Source of the DNA: Ruminococcus sp.
GTDB taxonomy: Bacteria > Bacillota > Clostridia > Oscillospirales > Ruminococcaceae
Reading direction: 5' to 3'
Assembly: GCA_017437285.1 (NCBI GenBank)
Contig: JAFSBM010000041.1
Coordinates: 108,186-172,185, forward strand
DNA: 64,000 nt
Each line of letters begins with the position of its first letter. Within the stretch, counting starts at the first letter, position 1. Below are positions 33,433 to 41,798 of the stretch, piece by piece. The notes beneath the pieces were generated by a model that ran no database searches, had not been told where the DNA came from, and saw only the letters and a program-made list of their open reading frames with translations. Both the position numbers and the translations under genes were made by a program.

Positions 33433-34821
33433 ATGCCGAATATGTCTTTACAAAAGAATAAAATGCCCGAACAAGCCCCTGATGTTAGAAACAAGAATTT
33501 CGACGAGGTTGCATTAGGATATACCGAGGAGCAGGCTATTGACGAGGCTAAAAGATGCCTTAACTGCAAGAATAAGCCCTGCGTGACAGGCTGTCCTGTG
33601 CAGATTGACATACCTGCATTTATTGCAGAAGTGGCAGAGGGTAGATTTGAGGAGGCATATAAAATTATTGCCAAATCAAGTTCACTTCCTGCTGTATGCG
33701 GCAGAGTATGCCCGCAGGAAACACAATGCGAAAGCAAGTGCGTAAGAGGAATTAAGGGCGAACCTGTGGCTATCGGACGACTTGAAAGATATGTTGCCGA
33801 CAGACATAATGCCCTTGCTGATAAGGTAATTGAAAAGCCTGTGTCCAATGGTCATAAGGCAGCGATTATCGGCTCAGGTCCGTCAAGTCTTGCCTGTGCA
33901 GGAGATTTGGCAAAAATGGGATATGACGTAACAATTTTCGAGGCTCTGCACGTTGCAGGGGGAGTTCTCTCCTATGGTATCCCCGAATTCAGACTGCCAA
34001 AATCCATTGTACAGCAGGAAATCGAGGGATTAAAGGCTCTCGGTGTTAAAATTGAAACAAATACCGTTGTGGGAAAAACTGTTTCAATTGATGAGCTGAT
34101 TGACGAGGAGGGCTTTGAAACTGTGTTTATCGGCACAGGTGCAGGACTTCCACGATTTATGAATATCAAGGGAGAAAATCTCAACGGAGTTTATTCCGCA
34201 AATGAATTTCTCACAAGAATTAATCTTATGAAAGCATACAAGCCTGATTCCGCAACTCCCATAAATGCAGGAGAAAAGGCTGTAGTAGTAGGCGGCGGAA
34301 ATGTTGCTATGGATGCCGCAAGATGTGCAAAGCGACTTGGTGCAGATGTTACAATTGTGTACAGACGTACAGAAAAGGAACTTCCTGCCCGTGCAGAGGA
34401 ACTTGAACACGCTAAGGAGGAGGGCATAAAATTTGCATTCCTCACAAATCCCGTGGAGATTACCTCAACGGAAAACGGCTGGGCAAAGAGTATAATCTGC
34501 GAAAAAATGAAGCTGACTGAGCCTGACGAGAGGGGCAGAGCAAAGACTGTTCCCATTGAGGGTGAGTTTACGGAAATCGAGGCAGATTGCGTTATTATGT
34601 CAATCGGAACTTCGCCAAATCCCCTTATAAGAACGACTACAAAGGGACTTGATACACAGAAGTGGGGCGGAATTATCGCTGATGAGGACGGACTTACTTC
34701 CCGTGAGGGCGTGTATGCAGGCGGCGATGCCGTAACAGGTGCGGCTACGGTTATACTTGCCATGGGTGCAGGCAAAAAAGCAGCTGCGGCTATGGACGAA
34801 TATATGAAAAATAATGCGTAA
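33433..34821 (+). CDS. NfnB-type subunit, glutamate synthase small-chain-like
   Basis: 462 residues. The N-terminal ferredoxin-like part has CLNCKNKPCVTGCPVQ and CGRVCPQETQCESKC, eight Cys for two 4Fe-4S clusters. Two nucleotide folds follow: IIGSGPSSLACAGDLAKMGYDVTIFE for FAD and VVGGGNVAMDAARCAKRLGADVTIVYRR for NADP, then GVYAGGDAVTGAATVI near the end. It resembles GltD, but the adjacent NfnA and the lack of a GltB large subunit support NfnB. Confidence 0.9.
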   Translation: MPNMSLQKNKMPEQAPDVRNKNFDEVALGYTEEQAIDEAKRCLNCKNKPCVTGCPVQIDIPAFIAEVAEGRFEEAYKIIAKSSSLPAVCGRVCPQETQCESKCVRGIKGEPVAIGRLERYVADRHNALADKVIEKPVSNGHKAAIIGSGPSSLACAGDLAKMGYDVTIFEALHVAGGVLSYGIPEFRLPKSIVQQEIEGLKALGVKIETNTVVGKTVSIDELIDEEGFETVFIGTGAGLPRFMNIKGENLNGVYSANEFLTRINLMKAYKPDSATPINAGEKAVVVGGGNVAMDAARCAKRLGADVTIVYRRTEKELPARAEELEHAKEEGIKFAFLTNPVEITSTENGWAKSIICEKMKLTEPDERGRAKTVPIEGEFTEIEADCVIMSIGTSPNPLIRTTTKGLDTQKWGGIIADEDGLTSREGVYAGGDAVTGAATVILAMGAGKKAAAAMDEYMKNNA

Positions 34822-34868
34822 TTCGTAATGCGTAATGCGTAATTAAATTCATAATTGAGAATTAAGGG

Positions 34869-34897
34869 CGGTAGAATTTATTTCTGCCGTTCTTTTT
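34869..34897 (+). terminator. Terminator after nfnB
   Basis: CGGTAGAA (34869-34876) pairs with TTCTGCCG (34882-34889), followed by TTCTTTTT. Confidence 0.8.
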
Positions 34898-34927
34898 GTG
34901 TGATGATATCATCATCGCACAAAAAAT

Positions 34928-34954
34928 GGACGGCAATCGTTAAGACTGCCGCCC
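34928..34954 (-). terminator. GGACGGCA/TGCCGCCC hairpin, probable minus-strand terminator
   Basis: GGACGGCA (34928-34935) pairs with TGCCGCCC (34947-34954). On the minus strand it is followed by A and T6, as a second stop behind recR. Confidence 0.6.
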
Positions 34955-34998
34955 ATATAATTACGCATTACGCATTACGAATTACGCATTAAAATAAA

Positions 34999-35016
34999 GA
35001 CGGACAAAAGTCCGCC
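34999..35016 (-). terminator. Terminator of the dnaX-ybaB-recR operon
   Basis: On the minus strand GGCGGAC-TTTT-GTCCGTC is followed by TTTATTTT, 4 bases after the recR stop. Confidence 0.88.
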
Positions 35017-35019
35017 TTT

Positions 35020-35622
35020 TTACATATTATTTCTGTTTTCAAGTGCCTTGTAAAGAGTAACTTCATCGGCATATTCCAACATTCCGCCAACAGGAAGTCC
35101 GAATGCAAGCCGTGAAACCTTAACCCCTAAAGGCTTTAGCAGATTTGCTATATACATAGCCGTTGCATCACCTTCAACAGTGGGATTTGTCGCCATTATG
35201 ACTTCCTCAACACCGCCTGCGGAAATTCTTGAAAGAAGCTCTCTCATTCGCAGTTTATCGGGAGTTATTCCGTCCATAGGCGATAAAAGCCCGTGAAGTA
35301 CGTGATACACACCGCCATATTCCCTTGTTCGCTCAAATGCCGTAACGTCCTTCGGGGACTCAACCACGCATATAACGCTGTGGTCACGGCTTTCATCTCC
35401 GCAGATAGGGCAGATTTCCCTTTCCGTAAGATTTTGGCATTGCGAACAACAGCCTACATCACGCTTGGCATTTATCAGAGCATTGGCGAAATCCTCCACC
35501 GACTTCATATCCATAGACATAACGTGATATGCAAGACGCTGTGCCGATTTCATACCGATACCGGGCAGAGAAGCGAATTTCTCCGTCAGTATCACAAGGG
35601 GAAGTGCGTTATGGTCTGCCAT
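35020..35622 (-). CDS. recR: RecR, recombination mediator
   Basis: 200 residues, full length. An N-terminal helix-hairpin region (LPGIGMKSAQRLAYH), a Cys4 zinc motif CSQCQNL...CPIC near 57-72, and a Toprim domain with VVESPKDVTAFE near 83-94. RecR with RecO/RecF helps RecA load on gapped DNA. The start is 1 base from the ybaB stop, the classic dnaX-ybaB-recR order. Confidence 0.97.
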   Translation of the reverse strand: MADHNALPLVILTEKFASLPGIGMKSAQRLAYHVMSMDMKSVEDFANALINAKRDVGCCSQCQNLTEREICPICGDESRDHSVICVVESPKDVTAFERTREYGGVYHVLHGLLSPMDGITPDKLRMRELLSRISAGGVEEVIMATNPTVEGDATAMYIANLLKPLGVKVSRLAFGLPVGGMLEYADEVTLYKALENRNNM

Positions 35623-35969
35623 TAATTGAACATACCGGGGATAGATACGCCCCCTGTAATCTTGCTCATTTCAGTTTCAGTTGTAGCCTCGATATTGCTT
35701 ACAGCCTCGTTGATAGCTGCAATGATGAGGTCCTGAAGTGTTTCGATATCCTCTGGATCTACAACTTCGGGCTTGAGAGTGAGAGTCTTGATTTCCTTCT
35801 TGCCGTTGAGAGTTGCCTCAACAACGCCGCCGCCTGCTGTTGCTGTGAACTCACGAGCCTCGATATCAGCCTGAAGCTCTGTGATCTGATCCTGCATCTT
35901 CTGTGCCTGTCTTACCATCTGGTTCATATTCTGAGCGCCAGCTGTAGTCTTAGGTATTCTTGCTTTCAT
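35622..35969 (-). CDS. YbaB/EbfC nucleoid-associated protein
   Basis: 115 residues. MNQMVRQAQKMQDQI forms the first helix and FTATAGGGVVEATLNGKKEI the central strands of the YbaB fold; these proteins bind DNA as dimers. AGGAG lies 6 bases before the ATG. A 10-base-pair hairpin (GAATTTATTC/GAATAAATTC, 35991-36014) lies in the gap behind dnaX and may adjust expression between the genes. Confidence 0.95.
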   Translation of the reverse strand: MKARIPKTTAGAQNMNQMVRQAQKMQDQITELQADIEAREFTATAGGGVVEATLNGKKEIKTLTLKPEVVDPEDIETLQDLIIAAINEAVSNIEATTETEMSKITGGVSIPGMFN

Positions 35970-36051
35970 ATTAATTCTCCTTTTTATTTGGAATTTATTC
36001 AGCGGAATAAATTCTTGTTTTTATCGGGTTCTCCAATTGTTGGGGATTGCC

Positions 36052-37674
36052 CTATTGTTTATTATCAACAGCTGTTTCAATACTGCTGTTAATTGCCTTT
36101 TTTACAAGCTGTTCCGCCATTGATTTTGTTTCCTCAACAGTAGCGGTACATCTTGCGGATAAGCTGTATCTTTCACCAAGCACATTGAAAATGGCTTTTC
36201 TCAGGGATATAGCGTTATCCTTATTGCTTTTGAATAAATCTATAAAGAAACGGTTGGGAGTGAATACGCACATTACATTTCCTCTTGAAGCGGCAGATGA
36301 ACCGTCAAGACTTCCTGCCACAGCAGGATTTATACGGCGGAATTCCTCCATAATCTCATCCCAGCGAGTGCATGGGGTAAGCTCATTTTCTTTTACGGTT
36401 TTTATGTCAACCTTAACATTTGGCTGGGGTTCGCTGTCCATTACAGGAGCAGTTGCAGTAAGCACTTCTCTCTGCTGTGGATTTGGCTGATTATGCTGTG
36501 GGGGAGGTGCAGAAGAAAGCCTTTTTTCAAGAAGCTTTATTTTCTCCGTAAGTGCCTCGACTTCGGCAGAATTAACTCCGCCGCCGATTGAAGTTTCTCC
36601 GCAAAGCTTAATGAGAGCCATTTCAAATTCCACACGCTTATTCATCACTCTTGCCATACGCTCGTGACAGCTTTGCAAAAGTGAAAGCCTGCTCATTATA
36701 GTTTCAAGCTCCATGGATTCAGCAAGCTTTTTCAGCCGCTCCATATCATCGGGAGCAGCCGCAATAATGTTTTCAGCCGATGCAGGAGATGCCTTAATCA
36801 GCATAGTATTGCGGTATTGTAAAATCAATTCCTCGCAAAGACGTGTAAGGTCCTTTGACATATCGTAAAGCTGTGCAGTAACTGCAAGAGCCTTTGATGC
36901 GTCCTTTTCCTCAGCCGCCTCCATAATGTCAAAGAGGAATTCCTTTCCTGCAACTCCTGCGGCATTTGATACAACTTCGGCAGTTATATCCTCAGCACAT
37001 ACGGAGCATTGGTCAAGGAGTGAAACAGCGTCACGCATACCGCCGTCAGCAATTTTCGCAATGAGCAATGCCGCATCCTCACGGAGGGTAAGCTGTTCCT
37101 GCTCAGCGATATACATAAGCCTTGCGGCAATGTCTTTCTGACGTATACGGCGGAAATCATATCTCTGACAGCGTGATGCCACGGTAGCAGGGACTTTGTG
37201 GATTTCCGTAGTAGCGAGAATGAATTTTACATACGGGGGAGGTTCTTCCATAATTTTCAGCAGGGCATTGAAAGCCGAAGCGGAAAGCATATGAACCTCG
37301 TCTATGATATATATTTTGTATCTGCATCTTTCGGGAGTATAGACAGCACCGTCCCTCAGCTCACGGATATCCTCAACGCTGTTATTTGATGCAGCGTCGA
37401 TTTCGATAATATCGGTAAGTGAGCCGTCCTCCGCCTCACGGCAGATGTCACATTCAAGGCAGGGTGAACCGTCTTTCATATTGGGGCAGTTTACGGCTTT
37501 AGCGAGAATTCTTGCACAGGTTGTCTTACCTGTACCTCTCGAACCCATAAACAGGTAGGCATGGGCAGTTTTATCGTTTTTCAGCTGATTTTTCAGCGTA
37601 TCGGTGATATGCTGCTGAGAAATAACGTCATCAAAGGTCAATGGCCGCCATTTTCTGTACAAAGCCTTATACAC
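36052..37674 (-). CDS. dnaX: DnaX, DNA polymerase III gamma/tau subunit
   Basis: 540 residues. YRKWRPLTFDDV opens the AAA+ clamp-loader module; Walker A is GSRGTGKT near 46, the zinc module has C-x8-C-x2-C-x2-C around CPNMKDGSPCLECDIC, the Walker B is IIDEVHML, and TTEIHKVPATVASRCQR carries the sensor Arg and SRC motif. A Pro/Gln-rich linker near 390-410 leads to a C-terminal tau-like domain. I chose the GTG at 37674, 5 bases after GGGGG, because homology begins there; an upstream extension would lie inside the SRP RNA. No frameshift slippery site for a short gamma form was noticed. Confidence 0.93.
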   Translation of the reverse strand: MYKALYRKWRPLTFDDVISQQHITDTLKNQLKNDKTAHAYLFMGSRGTGKTTCARILAKAVNCPNMKDGSPCLECDICREAEDGSLTDIIEIDAASNNSVEDIRELRDGAVYTPERCRYKIYIIDEVHMLSASAFNALLKIMEEPPPYVKFILATTEIHKVPATVASRCQRYDFRRIRQKDIAARLMYIAEQEQLTLREDAALLIAKIADGGMRDAVSLLDQCSVCAEDITAEVVSNAAGVAGKEFLFDIMEAAEEKDASKALAVTAQLYDMSKDLTRLCEELILQYRNTMLIKASPASAENIIAAAPDDMERLKKLAESMELETIMSRLSLLQSCHERMARVMNKRVEFEMALIKLCGETSIGGGVNSAEVEALTEKIKLLEKRLSSAPPPQHNQPNPQQREVLTATAPVMDSEPQPNVKVDIKTVKENELTPCTRWDEIMEEFRRINPAVAGSLDGSSAASRGNVMCVFTPNRFFIDLFKSNKDNAISLRKAIFNVLGERYSLSARCTATVEETKSMAEQLVKKAINSSIETAVDNKQ

Positions 37675-37699
37675 AATATGCCCCCTTTGTAAACAAAAA

Positions 37700-37825
37700 T
37701 CCGGAACATAGATGTGCAGGCTTGCTGCGGCACACAAGACGATCCGCTTAATGCTGCTCGGTCTCCCGCCTGACATGGTTCACGGTGTCTTGTTGCACAG
37801 GGCCCGCACATCTATATTCCGGAAT
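37700..37825 (-). ncRNA. ffs: Small SRP RNA (4.5S-like)
   Basis: The ends are complementary: on the minus strand TTCCGGAATATAGATGTGCG at the start pairs with the CGCACATCTA-like complement at the end (GCACATCTATGTTCCGG). The centre has the apical domain typical of bacterial SRP RNA: ATGTCAGG, a GGGAGACC-type loop and AGCAGC. A T5 run follows at once (37700-37696), giving termination. The place just before dnaX is common in Firmicutes. Exact ends are estimated. Confidence 0.85.
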
Positions 37826-37863
37826 TTTTTCTGATAATAACGAGCGATAACGCTCCGAATAAT

Positions 37864-37892
37864 ATTATAGCACATAATATTTATTTTGTCAA
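37864..37892 (-). promoter_or_regulatory. Consensus promoter for the SRP RNA
   Basis: On the minus strand TTGACA (37892-37887) and TATAAT (37869-37864) are 17 bases apart. A small hairpin GGAGCG-TTAT-CGCTC begins near the predicted start at about 37857, before the SRP RNA proper. Read-through may also serve dnaX. Confidence 0.88.
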
Positions 37893-38030
37893 GCATTATT
37901 TTTCAAATCAAACAGATTGCTCTCGCAAGGAATATTTTGTTTGTAATTTCAAGATATATTTTTCATTCGTATTTGCTGCGATTTTATCTAAAATGCAGAT
38001 TTTTGTGCTATTTTTACACAAAAGTATTGC

Positions 38031-38051
38031 TTTTTTTTTTTTTTGTATAAT
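38031..38051 (+). promoter_or_regulatory. T14 tract directly before a TATAAT box
   Basis: Fourteen T in a row (38031-38044) stand between TTGCTT-like bases (38027-38032) and TATAAT (38046-38051), upstream of the dockerin-LRR gene. The present distance from TTGC to the -10 box is short (about 13 bases), so tract length could affect promoter strength. Confidence 0.5.
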
Positions 38052-38107
38052 AGTAAGTATTCAACATTATTGTGTTGAAATGTTTAAAACTAAAGGAGAT
38101 TTTGAAA

Positions 38108-39400
38108 ATGAGTAAATTAAAAAAACTGCTTGCTGTAACATCGGCTTTGCTGATGTGTTCGGGAGCTGTGGCTTTTATGCCGCAGGATTCATCTATAAGC
38201 GAAATAAATACTGCATATGCCGCAGATGATACTGCTGCTGAAAGCGTGTTAATCAACACCAAAAACTTCCCCGATAAAAACTTCGGAATGTACGTGGCTA
38301 ATCAGTATGACAAAAACAAGGACGGAGCGCTTTCTGCTGAGGAAATTACAAACGCAACTGAAATGAGAATATCTTCCGAGAACATTTCCGACTTAACAGG
38401 TATAGAATATTTAACAGAACTTAAATATCTGAATTGTCGTTATACCGAACTTACTTCATTTGATATAAGCAAGAATACCGCATTGATAGAACTGGATTGT
38501 GAAGATGCTGCGTTGACTTCTCTTGATGTAAGCAAAAATACTGCTTTAAAGAATTTAAATTGTGAGGATAATCAACTCACATCACTTGATTTAAGCAATA
38601 ATACTGCTTTGACAGAATTGAGATGTTCTTCAAACCAACTTACTTCCCTCGATTTAAGTAAAAATACCGCTTTGGAAACTTTGTATTGTTCTTCAAACCA
38701 GCTGACTTCCCTTGATGTAAGCAACAATACAGCTTTGATATATTTCTATTGCGGCGGAAACAAACTTACATCACTTGACGTAAGTAAAAATGTTGAATTG
38801 GGTTGGTTCAGCTGCTCTAATAATCAACTTACATCACTTAATGTAAGTCAAAATATTAATTTGAATGAACTTTATTGCAAAAACAATCAGCTTACTTCAC
38901 TTGATTTGAGTAATAACAAAAAATTTAACTTATGTGATTACAGCGGAAATAAATATAAAATCGTGCTTACAAACGGCACTTTTGACCTTTCCACACTCCC
39001 CGCAGGCTTCGATTTATCAAAAGTTATATATTACTGGACAAATGGTACTGTTGAGGGAAATATCCTCACAGTTGAGGACGCTTCAAAAAATGTAACATAT
39101 ACTTACAACTGCGGAAATGAAGAAACTGTAAAATTCACATTAGTTCCTGTAAGTCTGTATTCTCTCGGCGATGTAAACGGCAATGGTGCTGTGGATTCCA
39201 GCGACGCTTCAAGTGTACTTGAAACATATGCCCTTGTATCAACAGGCGGAAATTTAAACCTTACAAAAGAACAGCAAACAGCCGCAGATGTAAGCCGTGA
39301 CAGTACAATTGATGCCTCTGATGCGTCCCTTATCCTTGCATACTACGCATACATTCAGACAGGCGGAACAGACACATTTGAAGAATATCTTAACTCATAA
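38108..39400 (+). CDS. Secreted leucine-rich-repeat protein with C-terminal dockerin
   Basis: 430 residues. A signal peptide (about 1-25) is followed by a segment with an EF-hand-like DKNKDGALSAEE near 75, then ten or so LRR units of 21 residues with the core LTSLDLSNNTAL, about residues 100-285. The last 75 residues are a type I dockerin with two loops (DVNGNGAVDSSDAS and DVSRDSTIDASDAS), predicted to plug into a cohesin of a scaffold protein. The LRR part probably binds a protein or polysaccharide. AAAGGAG precedes the ATG at 38108; an in-frame start at 38072 is less likely. A terminator follows. Confidence 0.9.
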   Translation: MSKLKKLLAVTSALLMCSGAVAFMPQDSSISEINTAYAADDTAAESVLINTKNFPDKNFGMYVANQYDKNKDGALSAEEITNATEMRISSENISDLTGIEYLTELKYLNCRYTELTSFDISKNTALIELDCEDAALTSLDVSKNTALKNLNCEDNQLTSLDLSNNTALTELRCSSNQLTSLDLSKNTALETLYCSSNQLTSLDVSNNTALIYFYCGGNKLTSLDVSKNVELGWFSCSNNQLTSLNVSQNINLNELYCKNNQLTSLDLSNNKKFNLCDYSGNKYKIVLTNGTFDLSTLPAGFDLSKVIYYWTNGTVEGNILTVEDASKNVTYTYNCGNEETVKFTLVPVSLYSLGDVNGNGAVDSSDASSVLETYALVSTGGNLNLTKEQQTAADVSRDSTIDASDASLILAYYAYIQTGGTDTFEEYLNS

Positions 39401-39403
39401 TAT

Positions 39404-39440
39404 GCAAAAAGGACGCTCCGCAATGGAACGTCCTTTTTGC
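39404..39440 (+). terminator. Terminator after the dockerin-LRR gene
   Basis: GCAAAAAGGACG (39404-39415) pairs with CGTCCTTTTTGC (39429-39440), with an inner TCC/GGA pair; T5 lies in the right arm. Confidence 0.85.
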
Positions 39441-39467
39441 CCTATAATGAAAAATTAGTGAAATTTA

Positions 39468-39496
39468 TTGCAATTACTATGGGAATATGGTATAAT
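39468..39496 (+). promoter_or_regulatory. Sigma-A promoter for the BspA-like gene pair
   Basis: TTGCAA (39468-39473) and TATAAT (39491-39496) are 17 bases apart; a TGG stands just before the -10 box. Confidence 0.78.
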
Positions 39497-39560
39497 AGTA
39501 TAAAAATGAGTAATATACTCTGAATTGAGTAAGTATACTCTGAAACGAGGGAATAGAAAA

Positions 39561-41798
39561 ATGAAAAATTATAAAAAAATATCAGCAGCCCTTATGGGCT
39601 TGCTTATAGCAGCGTCAACTGCTGCTCCCGCTATCTGTGCATTTGCCGAAAATGAGGGTGAAAACGGCGATGCAGCTGTTCTGACAGCGGAAAATGAGTC
39701 GGAAGAAAGCGAAACTGAGGAAGCTGCAGAGGAAGCCACAGAAGAAACTGTTGAAGAAGCTGAGGAAGAAACTGTAGAAGAAGCTGAGGAAGAACCTCAG
39801 GAGATTGAGTCAGGCGGCTACACTTATATCGTAGGCGAGGACGGTACAGCTACAATTCTCAAATTTGACAGTCAGGGTGAGGAACTGGAAATCCCCGAAA
39901 CCATTGACGGAATTACTGTTACAGGTATCAGCGATTATATTTTTGGCGAGAAAAACCTGAAGAAAATCACTATTCCTGCAACTATTGAGAATATTCCCGA
40001 ATCAAACCCATTTGCGGCTCTGCTTTTCCTTGAAGAAATTGTTGTCAGCGAGGATAACGAGAACTATGTGGTAGATGACGGCGTTCTCTATACAAAGGAT
40101 ATGAAAACCCTTATCTGCTATCCTATGATGAAAAAGGGTGATTTTTTCAAAATCCCCGATACCGTTGAAACTCTCGGTATAGCGTCGCTTTATTCCACAC
40201 AATTAAAGGAAATCAAAATTCCTGAAAGTATCAAAACCCTCAATCGTCATTGTTTCAGTTTCAATGAAAAGCTTGAAAAGATTGATATGAGCAATACTAA
40301 GCTTACAGACATTCCGCCTATGTGCTTTGCAGAATGTCGTGCTTTAACCGAGGTTGCATTTTCACCCGATACTATAAACCTTGATTTGGGTGCATTTATG
40401 AACTGCTCCAGCCTTAAAAATGTAACTCTCCCCGAAAAACTGGACTTTATCGGTCAGAGTGCTTTTCAGGGTACAGCTATTTCCGAAATCGTAATTCCAA
40501 AGTCGGTTACAAAAATCAACTATAGTGCAATCGGCTATGACGAGGACGAAAATGTTATTCCGGGAACTGTTATTGTAGGCGAGCCGGGTTCAATTGCTGA
40601 AATTTATGCAACAGACTCTGACGCTGAGTATGAAGTTGAAAACGACTTCACATTCGTTTCATTAAGCGTATACGAAAAGCAGAAGGAATACGAGGCACTT
40701 GACAGAAAATTCTCAGGTTTCTATGAATATGCCGTTGTTGACGGCGAGGGAATGATTACGATTTGCAACGATGTTGCTGATGTTGTAGAAGTTCCTGCTG
40801 AAATAGACGGTGTAAAGATTACGTCAATTTACTATGGTGCATTTTTAAGCTGTTCATCAAAGAATATCGTTCTCCCTGATACGGTTACAAAAATTGATGA
40901 AAACGTATTCCCTGAGCATATGGAACATCTCACAATTTCGGGCAATTGTACCGAAATTGCAGGGGAAGAACCATTCCTTATGCTGCCCTATCTCCAGAGC
41001 ATTACCGTAACAGAGGGTGACGGTGCATATTCCTCCCTTGACGGTGTTCTCTATAACAAGGATAAATCCTGCCTTATTGCATATCCTGCAATGAAACTCG
41101 GTGAGGAATTCACAACTCCCGAAAGCGTTAAGGAAATTGCAAAATCAGGCTTCAACTATAACATAAATCTGAAAAAAGTAAAACTGACAGCTGTTGAAAC
41201 TATCGGTGAATATGCTTTTGAGGGCTGTACAGCCTTGGAGGAGGCAATTCTCCCCGATACCCTTAAAAAGGTTGACAAAAATGCATTCCTCGGCTGTTCA
41301 AGTATGCCGGGACTGCGTGTTCCCTCAAGCCTTGAAGAAATTGCCGCATACGCTTTTGGCTACGACTATGACGAAGAACTTGCCAACGACATTCAGGCTA
41401 ATATGGACTCATATGCTGAACTTGGCGAAGATGTTATAATGCCCTATGCTGTTATTGAGGGCTTCAAGATGTACGTCGAGGAAGGCTCTCTTGCACATCA
41501 GTACGCTACAGACTGCGGTATTCCCGTTGTTCTTGATACGGTATACTTTGCAGGAAAAAATGTTGACAAGAACTTTATATATGCAATTATCGGAGCTGCT
41601 GCCGCTGTAATTCTCCTTATTGTGGGAATTATCACAGGCAAGAAAATCAAGGCAGGCAAAAAGGAAAAGGCTTCCGAAAAGCGTAAGGCTGCCGCTGCTG
41701 AAAAAATCAAGGCTAAAAAAGAGGCTGAAAAAGAAGCTGAAAAATCCGAAAATTACGAAAGCATAATTGAAACGGAGGACTCAGCTGATGAAGATTAA
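39561..41798 (+). CDS. BspA-like LRR surface protein with C-terminal membrane anchor
   Basis: 745 residues. A signal peptide (about 1-30), an acidic Glu-rich stretch (about 35-80) and two blocks of BspA/LRR_5 units follow, for example ISEIVIPKSVTKI and LEEAILPDTLKKV. Near residue 675 a membrane helix (FIYAIIGAAAAVILLIVGIIT) is followed by a Lys/Ala/Glu-rich cytoplasmic tail that ends in a NYESI motif and acidic residues. The protein is thus surface-exposed and anchored; ligand unknown. I chose the ATG at 39561 after GAGGGAA over an in-frame start at 39525. It overlaps the next gene by 11 bases. Confidence 0.87.
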   Translation: MKNYKKISAALMGLLIAASTAAPAICAFAENEGENGDAAVLTAENESEESETEEAAEEATEETVEEAEEETVEEAEEEPQEIESGGYTYIVGEDGTATILKFDSQGEELEIPETIDGITVTGISDYIFGEKNLKKITIPATIENIPESNPFAALLFLEEIVVSEDNENYVVDDGVLYTKDMKTLICYPMMKKGDFFKIPDTVETLGIASLYSTQLKEIKIPESIKTLNRHCFSFNEKLEKIDMSNTKLTDIPPMCFAECRALTEVAFSPDTINLDLGAFMNCSSLKNVTLPEKLDFIGQSAFQGTAISEIVIPKSVTKINYSAIGYDEDENVIPGTVIVGEPGSIAEIYATDSDAEYEVENDFTFVSLSVYEKQKEYEALDRKFSGFYEYAVVDGEGMITICNDVADVVEVPAEIDGVKITSIYYGAFLSCSSKNIVLPDTVTKIDENVFPEHMEHLTISGNCTEIAGEEPFLMLPYLQSITVTEGDGAYSSLDGVLYNKDKSCLIAYPAMKLGEEFTTPESVKEIAKSGFNYNINLKKVKLTAVETIGEYAFEGCTALEEAILPDTLKKVDKNAFLGCSSMPGLRVPSSLEEIAAYAFGYDYDEELANDIQANMDSYAELGEDVIMPYAVIEGFKMYVEEGSLAHQYATDCGIPVVLDTVYFAGKNVDKNFIYAIIGAAAAVILLIVGIITGKKIKAGKKEKASEKRKAAAAEKIKAKKEAEKEAEKSENYESIIETEDSADED

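Larger units (their letters stand above)
34816..34993. repeat. AATTACGCATTA-type intergenic repeats
   Basis: Words of the type TAATGCGTAATTCG occur at about 34816-34845 and, inverted, at 34960-34993, flanking two terminators. The same AATTACGCATTA word returns at about 53560, 61313 and 61733. Confidence 0.7.

Noticed and set aside
33219-34775. Two minus-strand open frames opposite nfnA and nfnB
   Set aside because: The plus-strand subunits have all expected cofactor motifs; the antisense frames have none.
33433-34821. Glutamate synthase small subunit GltD
   Set aside because: No large subunit is present and the adjacent NfnA-type gene makes NfnB the better call.
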